Assembly: GCA_021018815.1 (NCBI GenBank)
Contig: JAITYX010000089.1
Location: 2,046,001 to 2,110,000 of the forward strand
From: Talinum fruticosum
Lineage: Eukaryota > Streptophyta > Magnoliopsida > Caryophyllales > Talinaceae
DNA length: 64,000 nucleotides
Direction of reading: 5' to 3'
Shown here: piece after piece, positions 35,201 through 42,913 of the stretch
How positions within the stretch are numbered: the stretch's first letter is position 1
Layout of the letters: each line of letters begins with the position of its first letter
Program-made: the position numbers and the translations under genes
The notes under the pieces: generated by a model
Told to the model about the DNA's origin: nothing
Databases searched by the model: none
What the model saw: only the letters and a program-made list of their open reading frames with translations

Positions 35201-37669
35201 GGCTGTAATTTTCTCTAAAAACATGGGCATTTTTGACATTTGAATTAGCATTTTCCCAAACCCCTTTCTATGTCACTCAGCATTCCTATTCCCTAGAAAT
35301 GCCCCCTGCCACCACTCTCTCTATCTCGATCCTATAATATTTCATTTATTTTGTTGACAATTAGCCTTAATTCTCATATTTTATTTCTCTTTCATTTAAA
35401 ATTAGGATTTTTTTCCAACCAACAAGATTGCAACCACCCCCTCCCTTTTTATTGTATTAGATACTACTACCTCTGTCCTATAATTTTCTTCCTAAATAAG
35501 AGAAACACACATTATAAAAAATTGAAATATTAACCAATAGATAAATAAGTTTAATGGAAATATTGGAACATGATTGGTTGACATTGCGTTTAATGAGCTT
35601 ATGAGCAAACTAATTTGGAACAAAAAATTGTTATTTAGGAAGAAAATTGTGGGATAGAAGGAGAATTTGGTTTTATTTTTAAGGTATTGGGGTGGAACTT
35701 TAATTTTCGAAAAGCCTTCTCAATAACCATTGATTGGGCTCCCCCATTTGTGTTTCACAAACTGCTTCTCCCTACCCTTGCATAGTTTGTCAGTACTTTT
35801 TTTGTGATGATAAAAATTTCAACTGGCGACAGGCGCGGTGAGGATTCCATTCGTTTAGCAGTGACATATATCTCAAGATGTTAATATTACTATGTTCATT
35901 AGGTCAAGATTTGCATATAGAGTTTGAATTTATCAGAAATAATTATGTCCAATGCCATTGTATGTAGAGGGCATACTAATTTGGGGGCTCTTGCAATCCA
36001 TTAAATCATGTGTCTAGCCTACCAATTGGCTCTTTTTGGCCATGGTGATCATGGTTATTGGTATTTGTTGTCTGATTTTTATGTTTGTGTGTATGAATAT
36101 AGAGTTAGTCTAAACTGCTGGAGTTGGTCTAACTATTCTTGTATAGAGCTTCTTGATGTTAGCAACATATACAAAGATATTAGGATAATGTGAGGTTTAT
36201 TGTGCAGTAAGAATTTTACAAGAATTGTTTTGTGGATGTTTGTCTATCTCATTATCCAAAATTTGTGTTGCTTTGTATTTATCATTGCCATATCCACAAC
36301 AATATTTAATGATCTAAAATCTTACTAACTGATTACATCACATGTGCGCTCGGATTTTTTGACTTAGTATCTAAAGACAATATCCGCTTACTCAACATGT
36401 TATGGACTAATATAATTTTCTGAATTTACAAGTATGTTCTATGTTTAAAAATTTTGAAATAGTTCCCCGAAGCTCTGTCTAGGTTTTGGACAGTGTTCCT
36501 ATGTCCTTAAGTTTTAGATGTGACGAGCCGGACACCTGGATCTGTGTAGCCTGATGCGACACCCATGTCCTGAGTCCAGGTAACGTAGCCTTTGAGTTAC
36601 GACCTTGAGGCATTAGGATCAGATGATCCTCTGTAGCCATTGCCATCAGATTACTGGGATGGAATTTGGATGTGGTGACAGCACATACTCCTCGAAGGTT
36701 TGAAACAACCAATATCCATAGCTTGCTCAGTGTCCTAACAGTGGTATCTAAATTTGAGGGATTTCCTTGTAGCCTCACGATGGAGTCTACTTTGTTTCGC
36801 AACCTCAATGTGCAGTGTTGATTTTGGAAGTGCTTTTTGCTTGACGATTCTTGTTGGCTGCACGAATCTCTTTGTATCACTATTATGTTGCCTCAGTGAA
36901 GACAACATTAATATTTGTAAAAGCACGGGGTTCTTGTACTACAGGTTGCATTTTCTTGTCTTCAAATTTTGTTGATAGTCTAAATTTTGATCTTGTTTCA
37001 ATATGCTTTAGGAGATGGTAGAGAAACAGGCTCCGGGTTTGATGAAGGAAGCAGAACGATTTCTTATCTTGAGCAACATCGATCGCTTATGGAAGGAGCA
37101 CTTGCAGGCTATCAAGTTTGTTCAGCAAGCTGTAGGGCTGCGTGGCTATGCACAAAGGGACCCACTCATAGAGTACAAACTTGAAGGCTACAATCTTTTC
37201 CTTGAAATGATGGCACAGATAAGAAGAAATGTTATTTACTCAGTCTACCAGGTTTGTATTAGAATTGGTAGTGTATTATCATTTCTTGTCTCCTCTTTGA
37301 GAACTTGGGAGGGAGTGTTTTCAGTTGTGCAGTTGAACACCTGATGAGGTGTGTGTATCTGGTCCTTAATTCTTTAGAAGGAAATTTATATGGTTTCAAA
37401 AAGGGGCAGGAATCATTGGGGTGATGAAGAAAAAGCTGGTCTAAGATGCTTTTTTGTTTTTAGCACATCTGTATGTTTTTCACTTGCCTGACTCATGAAC
37501 CGTTGTCCCATCTTATTGGCAGTTTCAACCTGTGCTGGTGAAGGATCAGGAGCAGCCGCAAAAAGAAAAATCTGGCAGAAATGCTGCAAATGGAAGGAGT
37601 GGTGATCCAAATTCTGATCCTGTTAGTGTTGGGGAATCGTCTTCATCTGTTGGGCCTCGGAACATATGA
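17046..37669 (+). CDS. SECA1: Chloroplast SecA translocase ATPase
   Basis: SecA1 is the stromal motor of the cpSecY/E pathway, driving unfolded proteins into thylakoids. Exons: 17046-17453, 17571-17643, 17763-17969, 19481-19587, 19693-19872, 20056-20273, 23219-23332, 23465-23578, 26799-26966, 27089-27264, 27465-27531, 27618-27764, 28139-28234, 28322-28390, 28490-28590, 28678-28928, 29026-29093, 31542-31656, 37012-37251, 37523-37669; 1022 aa when frames are corrected. Residues 1 to about 60 are Ser/Arg-rich, a transit peptide. Motifs seen: Walker A MRTGEGKT (173-180), DEVDS (281-285), [10 protein letters not shown] (559-568), [20 protein letters not shown]; scaffold and wing regions follow. 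The C-terminal SecB-binding zinc motif of bacterial SecA is absent, as is usual in plastid forms. Frame breaks: one extra A at 19586-19588 (spoils the exon 4 donor phase), one base short in A run 20069-20073, G run 28574-28577 and T run 28774-28778. Confidence 0.93.
20274..23218 (+). other. SECA1 intron 6
   Basis: 2.9 kb. It contains LINE sequence at 20850-21845 with an unrelated insertion. The rest (21846-23218) shows only short open frames and AT-rich sequence with nothing I can name. Confidence 0.7.
20850..21845 (+). mobile_element. LINE 3' fragment with an internal insertion
   Basis: [20 protein letters not shown] (20880-20945) is a zf-RVT zinc segment. It is interrupted at about 20946-21270 by unrelated sequence that repeats TCATAACTCATC and CAGCCCAAAAATGGAA. 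LINE sequence then resumes ([10 protein letters not shown], about 21315) and ends near 21690 after GTTATTCAACATCC-type sequence shared with 33690 and 63140. A second short LINE tail ending GATTACTCATATAAAAG lies at 21745-21840. Confidence 0.7.
23579..26798 (+). other. SECA1 intron 8
   Basis: 3.2 kb, GTCTCT to TTGTAG. It holds the antisense LTR element at 24492-26060. The flanks 23579-24490 and 26061-26798 contain no feature I recognise. Confidence 0.7.
24492..26060 (-). mobile_element. Non-autonomous LTR retrotransposon, antisense
   Basis: The plus strand has two LTR-like blocks, from 24492 and from 25684, each beginning TGAT and sharing AAAACTAAC, AAAAACACCTAC, GAAAATATTATA, AAATCTGAAAATAAC and CATTTATAC in order. 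Between them are about 0.9 kb. At 25669-25680 the minus strand reads TGGTATCAAAGCG, a primer-binding site for initiator Met tRNA, next to the inner edge of the 25684 block. The internal part matches the SEC23 intron copy (for example GTAATCAGGATG against GAATCAGTCCCA, and the shared TTTGATACCAAATTGAT) and encodes only a short acidic frame (25041-25226, -). No pol is seen. Confidence 0.7.
27790..28045 (-). mobile_element. LINE 3' end fragment in SECA1 intron 12
   Basis: Begins on the plus strand with ATGAGTAAAAAATTTAAAAG and continues with GGGATCTCACCTGTGTACAA, the reverse complement of the LINE 3' end also seen at 29180-29540 and 61846-62165. It is antisense to the gene. Confidence 0.55.
29180..29540 (-). 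mobile_element. LINE 3' end fragment
   Basis: The plus strand reads AATGAGTAACC, then GACACCAAAGGGATGTCACC and CATGTGCAAAAGAGGC, matching 61870-61920 closely. This is the reversed terminal region of a LINE (poly(A) side at the left). It has no complete frame. Confidence 0.65.
29633..29662. repeat. (GT)n(GA)n microsatellite
   Basis: A GTGTGTGTGTGTG run directly followed by GAGAGAGAGAG. Confidence 0.85.
30868..31175 (+). mobile_element. LINE 3' end fragment
   Basis: Encodes [18 protein letters not shown] and [13 protein letters not shown], shared with the fragment at 10009-10430. It ends in CCTTGTCCTAAAAAAAG. It is 5'-truncated. Confidence 0.75.
31230..31500. repeat. Degenerate GGGTCGG/GGTTTGGG repeat
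   Basis: Imperfect repetition of GGGTC, TTTGGGTCG and GGTTCGGGTCGG blocks. It carries no frame and probably belongs to a mobile element whose ends I cannot define. Confidence 0.5.
32543..33750 (+). mobile_element. LINE 3' fragment split by a nested TIR element
   Basis: The left part encodes [14 protein letters not shown] (to about 32624). The right part resumes at 33301 with [17 protein letters not shown], the zinc region, and [10 protein letters not shown]. Together they form one zf-RVT region like that at 20880. The 3' end reads CAACATCCCTTCTTGTGAATG then TTGTCAAAAAATAAG. Related 3' ends occur at 21600-21700 and 63100-63210. Confidence 0.75.
32625..33300. mobile_element. hAT-like non-autonomous element nested in a LINE
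   Basis: The left end TAGAGGTGTTCA and right end TGAACACCCTATA are inverted relatives, and the sequence between them interrupts the LINE zinc domain. The 8-base flanks CTTTTATG and GATTTACG match at 5 of 8 positions, compatible with an old 8-bp hAT target duplication. The interior is full of degenerate CCGGTCC/GAACC blocks and has no transposase. Confidence 0.5.
33892..33911. repeat. (TA)n microsatellite
   Basis: A TATATATATATATATAT run followed by GTGTGTGTG. Confidence 0.85.
34040..34390 (+). mobile_element. LINE 3' end fragment
   Basis: Contains TGGATGTGTATAGTCCTTCT and GTAGGATGCTTGCTTTC, shared with 10345-10390 and 31075-31110, and ends in TTTTCCTATTAAAAAAATT. The coding part is degraded. 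Confidence 0.65.
34915..35200 (-). mobile_element. LINE 3' end fragment
   Basis: An inverted copy of the same 3' end: the plus strand shows GGAAAAAAAGAATG, GGATGGAAGGCAAGCATCCT, ACAAAAGGACTATGTACA and later CTTTCCTGTTCTCTCATGCC. Confidence 0.65.
35467..35663. mobile_element. Stowaway-like MITE
   Basis: The left end CTACCTCTGTCCTATAATTT and the inverted right end CTCCTTCTATCCCACAATTT continue into the shared TCTTCCTAAATAA, giving terminal inverted repeats of about 33 bases around a short AT-rich core of under 200 bp in all. The end sequence resembles plant Stowaway (Tc1/mariner) elements, and TA lies at the left flank. The right flank reads AA, so the target duplication is not intact. Confidence 0.7.
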
Positions 37670-38928
37670 GACCTCATGGAGAATCTGCAGAAATCTTACT
37701 GGTAAATAAAGAACACCCCCCTTCCCGGACCTAAAAAGGAAAAAGAACCCCAAAAAGAAAGGAAAAAAAGGGCCGACATTGACCAGCTTTCTCTTAAAGA
37801 TTGAATGTTGTGTATAGATGCCCCTTTTTTATAAAAAATAAATAAATTTGGCTATATGTACAACAGAGGCCCTTTTTAAAATGTTTGATGCGTGCAGACT
37901 GTAGCAAATCACTGTCAGCTGACTGCTATACGAAAGTGTAAGGATTGCTGATTATGTAAAGCTTCTATTCTTTCCGCAACTTTTGGCGCTTTCTAGTGAT
38001 TGATGTCATACGTGCAACAACCTGCTAAGTGCTAACTTCTGAAACTGAGCCCAGCTATAGGGTATGGTACGTTGTCAATTTCTAGCTTTTTGCCTTACTC
38101 ACTGAACATCCAAAACTAAGCGTGAGGAAACTTTGACATGTTGTAGTTGACAAAGCGTCATGTAGTTTGTATTAGTAGAATAGAGGACGAGAAAGGTTGT
38201 AGAGAATGTGAAAAGTTGTTCCACATTGGAGGGAAAAGGACGTTATCTCAACTTGTAGATTAGTGTTAACGGGGCTTATGTTTAGCCTATGGGCAACTAA
38301 TGGAGTTAATATATTAGTAGCTGGGTTTGTGTGCTTGATGTCAATCGGCATATACTTGCTAAGACTTGAAGCTTGCAGCTTTATGTATTGGTTCAGAGGT
38401 GCAATGCATATGGGCTTTGTTGATCTCGCCAACTGAAGATTTCACATAGATTTTCGTGGCTGCTGGGCCTGGTTTTGTGAGTTGCGCTGCACGTTGGGAC
38501 ATAGTGTAGTTTGTATATTAAAATTGTACACGAGGGTGTGTATTATAGGAATTCCTCCCCTCCAAAAAACAAAAAGGGTCGAACGCGTAGATGGAATCAA
38601 TTTTCGGGTGATATACGTCACATAGTCATATAATCTCCTTCTTCCGATGTCCTCAGCCCAATAAACCATCCTGGCCCATATGTTCAACTGACTGTAGATC
38701 CGGTGTGGTTGGAGGAACCAAAAATTATTCTGTTGTGGTATTCTCCATGTTAGGTCCATCTCCTAAATTTTCAGTTGGCCCATTGCTTCTCCATGCGGCC
38801 TGATCCCGTCCTTTCTATTGTGTTCGGCCCCTTCATCCCTTGGTTCTGTAGAATTGTAGAATTGTTTTGTTGGGCTTCGCTAGGTGATTCGACAAGAGGC
38901 AAGCAAGAATGATTTTGGTCTATTGTAT
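37670..38928. other. SECA1 3' region and intergenic DNA
   Basis: The SECA1 3' UTR probably covers the first few hundred bases (a conserved poly(A) signal was not fixed). A GTTCCACATTGGAGGGAAAA segment at 38217 resembles sequences common near plant LTR ends, but no partner was found. No gene is seen. Confidence 0.4.
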
Positions 38929-41570
38929 CTACACTTTCCCCTTAGCCTCTAAATACCCATTGTCTTCCAACCAGTGTGCATCAATTCCATCATAAAGAAC
39001 TTCCTTTATTTTACTATCTTTAGTAGTAAGCTTGGCAAATGGAAACTCATTTTCATAGAAAACAACATATCGCGAAACAAAAATTTTTTGAGTTTTCAAG
39101 TCATATAACCTCCACCCCTTTTTGCCATAAAGATAACCAACAAACACATATTTTTTACTTCGAATGGCAAATTTGTCACCAAGAGTCTTTTGATTATGAG
39201 CATAACACAATGATCCAAAAACCTTAAGGTGCTCATATGAAGGTAGATGTCCATAAAGAACTTCACAGGGAGTTTTGCTATCTAAAACCATGGAAGGTGT
39301 CCGGTTTATCAAATAGCCCGCAGCTTAAAACACATTCCCCCAAAACTCAATTGGAAAATGACCTTGAAAACGTAAGTCCGAGCCATTTTGTTGAGGTGCT
39401 CCAATGCAAGAGGTATGAAACACTATCCTATGCTTTAAGAAATAATTTTTCATGCAAGTGAATTCGGTACCATTATCACTCCTAACAATTTTGAAGTGCT
39501 TATGAAATTGTCTATCAATCATAGCAAAAAAATTATTCAAAATTTGAGACACCTCTTTCTTGTCAACCAACAAATTAACCAAAGCAAGACGAGAAAAATC
39601 ATCCACAATTGTCAAGAAGTAATAGGCACCACAGAAGAAGCAGTTCTATAAGGACCTTATAAATCACAATGAATTAATTCAAACAAGTCAAAGGCTTTAT
39701 TATTACTTAGAGGAAAACTGTCTCTAGTCCTGCTTTTGCCCGATGGCAAATATCGCAATGTTTATTCAAAGTATTACCTACCTTTCCTAATGTCAACAAG
39801 TGGGAAATAGCTTGGTGACCTTGAGTCGTGGATGACCCAATCTTGAGTGCCACAAATCGAACGTTTCCTCAAAAATAGTAAAGTCCATCTTTACGCTCAC
39901 CCACACCGATCACCATCTTCGAAGTGCGGTCCTGTAAAGCACATGTATGTTTTAAAAAATAGCAATACAATCGGCTTCATCGACAACTTGTGACACGTAA
40001 ATTAAATTGCAAGCTAAACCGGCACACAAAGGACATTAGATAAGATCAAATTTTCATCAAGATCAATTGATCCCTCATTGGTAGCAAGGACGTGTTTTCC
40101 ATTTGGCAAGCCTCATCGGACAAGGAAGAATCTCTTTGAAGTCATGCAAATTTCCCAATCATATGCTTTGAGACTCCTATATCAATTATCCAAGAAGTAT
40201 TTTCACCCTTATCGATCAATTTCTCACTAGAATTTGCCTTATGCCAATTTAACAACTCAAGGAGGGATGCCCACTGCTCGAATTCAAATCTAGCAGCCCT
40301 TGTTTCTCGACACTAATGTCAAAGTTTGCATCTAGCGTCACCATAGCAACATTCGCTTGGCGTGTTCCACCTTTTCCTCGTCCCCGACCATGCCGCCTCG
40401 CCTCGCCCAACTAACTTTTGTCACGGGGTCAATCACCCCACCAATCGGGATAGCCCACAAGTTTAAAGCAATCCAATGCCTCGTGACCCGATCGGTTATA
40501 GTGCGTGCAAACCTTGTCTCGAGTCTCGCCTCATCCCTTTGGTTTGAAATTGACTTGGCTTGCAAGCGCCATTAGTTCGCCATGGCCGTCCTTCGTCCGA
40601 GTCATGGTTTTGACTCGTTCGTCTTGAACCAAAGTCGAATAGACCTCGTTTAACGATGGCAGAGGTTCTGGCTCCTAGCAAGTTTGACCGTATCGACCCG
40701 TACAACTCTACATCAAGACCCATGAGGAATTGATGAACTCGTTGCTCCTCCTCCATTTTGAGGAATTGATGAACTCGTTCCTCCTCCCGCATTTTGACAA
40801 CCTTTGGTCCAATTTTACACTCACATTTTCAACAACTACAGAGTGGATATTGATCGTAGTTCATCAATTCATCCCACAAGAGTTTCAATTTGTCATAATA
40901 AGCAACAATAGTCAGCCCCTTTTGTTTACAATCCGCTAATTCGCTTTCAATTGCTCGAACCCATGGTCCGTTTGCAACCGAAAATTGATCCTTGATATCT
41001 TTCCATAAATTTTCCGCATTTTCCGTAAATGATACTGGTGGAACGCAAGCCTAGTTCAATAGTGTTCAAAATCCATGACACAAGCATGGATTGCACTATC
41101 CACCACTCTTCTAAATCGAGAGAAGCATCATCGGGTTGGGTAATCTTCTCTTCGATAAAAACCCATTTTCGTATGGCTCACAATGAGGTTTTAATGGCCC
41201 TCGCCCATTCTTCATAATTATCACCTCTCAATTGAACTTGAGTGATAATGTTTCCGGGATTGTCATTCGAGTTCGGATCGTATGGTGATGGTGTTTTTTT
41301 CATGTTTTCGATTTTCAATTTTCGATTTGTCATTTGTCATGGCTCGATATCTTAACAATTTCAAGAGTAGAATTCAATTTTGGGAGAGAACTCTCTGCCC
41401 CTCTATTCATACAATCACCCTACATATACATAATTGAATGACACACAACACTCTTATACTTTCCTATACAAGCTCTACGAGAATAGCAATAAAATAAAAG
41501 AGATAACACCAATATACATATGCCAAAGATAGCACCTAGCCTAAATAGCCTTAACTAACAACTAGCAAGT
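38929..41570 (-). mobile_element. Ty1/copia retrotransposon, truncated and decayed
   Basis: On the minus strand from the right: a degenerate initiator-Met primer-binding site (GCTCGATATC on the plus strand at 41343-41352) beside a presumed LTR remnant (about 41353-41570). Next come gag from 41301 (MKKTPSPYDPN, then GDNYEEWARAIKTSL, then a stop) and gag VHQFLMGLD (40496-40792) with a small internal duplication. The integrase core follows: TIVDDFSR, RSDNGTEF, APQQNG (39325-39615), then NRTPSMVLDSKTPCEVLYG and the conserved KKYVFVGY segment (38929-39312). RT, RNase H and the far LTR are missing. Stops and frameshifts are present throughout. Confidence 0.85.
40724..40795 (-). repeat. 36-bp tandem duplication in copia gag
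   Basis: GAGGAATTGATGAACTCGTT occurs at 40724 and again at 40760 with about 16 further matching bases, so the encoded gag shows RVHQFL twice. The duplication is in frame on the minus strand. Confidence 0.8.
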
Positions 41571-41849
41571 TAATTGGTTTTCTTTCTCTTCCTGAAATAA
41601 TGAATTTATTTTGTCGGACTCAATGGGTTTTTTTTATAGGAAAAACGAGGTTTTAAAACAAAATGATTAAAAAAATAAGAATGAAAATATCATAAAAATA
41701 AGAATAAGAAAATAAGAAATAGAATTAAAAACATATCAAAGGTTAGGGAAAATTTTGGAAGAACTTTTTAAACACGACCTTCTTCCATGCTTTTATGAAG
41801 CAAAAAAACACTTCCTTTGAAATAACCTCACCTATGATCCTACGGGCTA

Positions 41850-42400
41850 CAGAGATCAATCATACTTTGAGCACCTTCTTTCAAGAACTTTTAACTTCAA
41901 AGCAGATTAGGAAAATGTTAAATGGTTTGTGTTGCAAAAAGGGACTTGCCTTATAGAAACTCATAAATCTATGATGATCAAGCCTTTTGATACCCAGGAT
42001 ATGAAAACTATCTTATGGAATATTAATGGACTCAAGAGCCCAAGACCTGGTGGCTTTGGGAGTCGTATTTTCAAGAGTACTTAGCGGATCATTGGTGAAG
42101 AAATGAGTGACGTAGTCCTAGAATTTTTTCAGTCAGGTAAACTGCTTAAACAATTGAATGCTACATCCATTGCTTTTGTCCCAACAATGGAACACCCACA
42201 ACATGTTGCTGTATATAGGCTAATTTCTTGTTGCAATGTCTTGCACGTAATCATTTTCAAAATGATTTTACAGTAGGCTAAATTGGTGCTTCCTAGTATT
42301 ATTATAGATAATCAATCTGCTTTGTGCTTGAAAGGTTGATTATGCACAATGTGATGATTGATACACTTATAAATGATGCTTTTTATTTAATTGTGGTTTT
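41850..42400 (+). mobile_element. LINE reverse transcriptase N-terminal fragment
   Basis: Broken frames encode TILWNINGLKSPRPGGFG (from about 42009), FVPTMEHPQHVAVYRLISCC (about 42180-42240) and VLPSIIIDNQSAF (about 42290-42320). These match the order of RT motifs in plant L1-type ORF2, where the usual form is DYRPISCCN. It is an inactive remnant. Confidence 0.65.
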
Positions 42401-42913
42401 ATGATATAACTTTCAAGAAAAAGATCCCTAAAATTCTTATAGCTTTTTTATGGGAAAACTTGCTTGCTACTATAATGTAGACTCAAAAATTGATACGCAT
42501 CGTAGATTCGTATTAACAATTCGATCTCATGTAAATAAAATAGTATGAAACTATACTGACAAAAATGTTCCACAAGCAAAAAAATCTACAATTCGTCAAA
42601 AGAGATACTGAGCAACCCTTAAAAATGATAAACAAAAATATAAACAACAGTACTATGAAAAAACATTAACTGAGAAAAGATTGGGGTTTTGCTAATAGTC
42701 CCTAAAACGAACAAAAAAGGATAGGGTTTTATAGAGAGACAAAAGGAGGAGGGGTAAATTAATTGTTGTTACTGAGCGAGTAAATGATTCAAATTTCTTA
42801 AAAGATATGAACCAAAGTTACTATTGTATAAAACTATTGACTTGTATTTGCAAATGAGTCATCCATTCTGTAATTCAGCGAACTTACTCAAGATTGAGTA
42901 TATTAGTAAATAG
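42401..42913. other. AT-rich intergenic DNA downstream of the DHHC gene
   Basis: No open frame or repeat recognised. The part next to 42914 is probably the 3' UTR of the minus-strand DHHC gene. Confidence 0.4.

Larger units (their letters stand above)
31657..37011 (+). other. SECA1 intron 18 (5.4 kb), rich in transposable elements
   Basis: The longest intron of the gene. It contains LINE pieces at 32543-33750 split by a TIR element, two further LINE ends (34040-34390 and 34915-35200), a Stowaway-like MITE (35467-35663) and a GC-richer repeat of CGGACACC/GACACCC type at about 36520-36740. The parts 31657-32540 and 35664-36500 show nothing I can name. Confidence 0.7.

Noticed and set aside
36479..36880. 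A 133-aa minus-strand protein in SECA1 intron 18
   Set aside because: No motif is visible. The stretch contains CGGACACC/GACACCC-type repeat sequence and lies in an intron antisense to the gene.
17046..37669. Bacterial contamination because of the SecA gene
   Set aside because: The gene has 20 exons with GT-AG introns filled with plant transposons, a transit peptide and no SecB-binding zinc tail. It is a nuclear plastid-type SECA.
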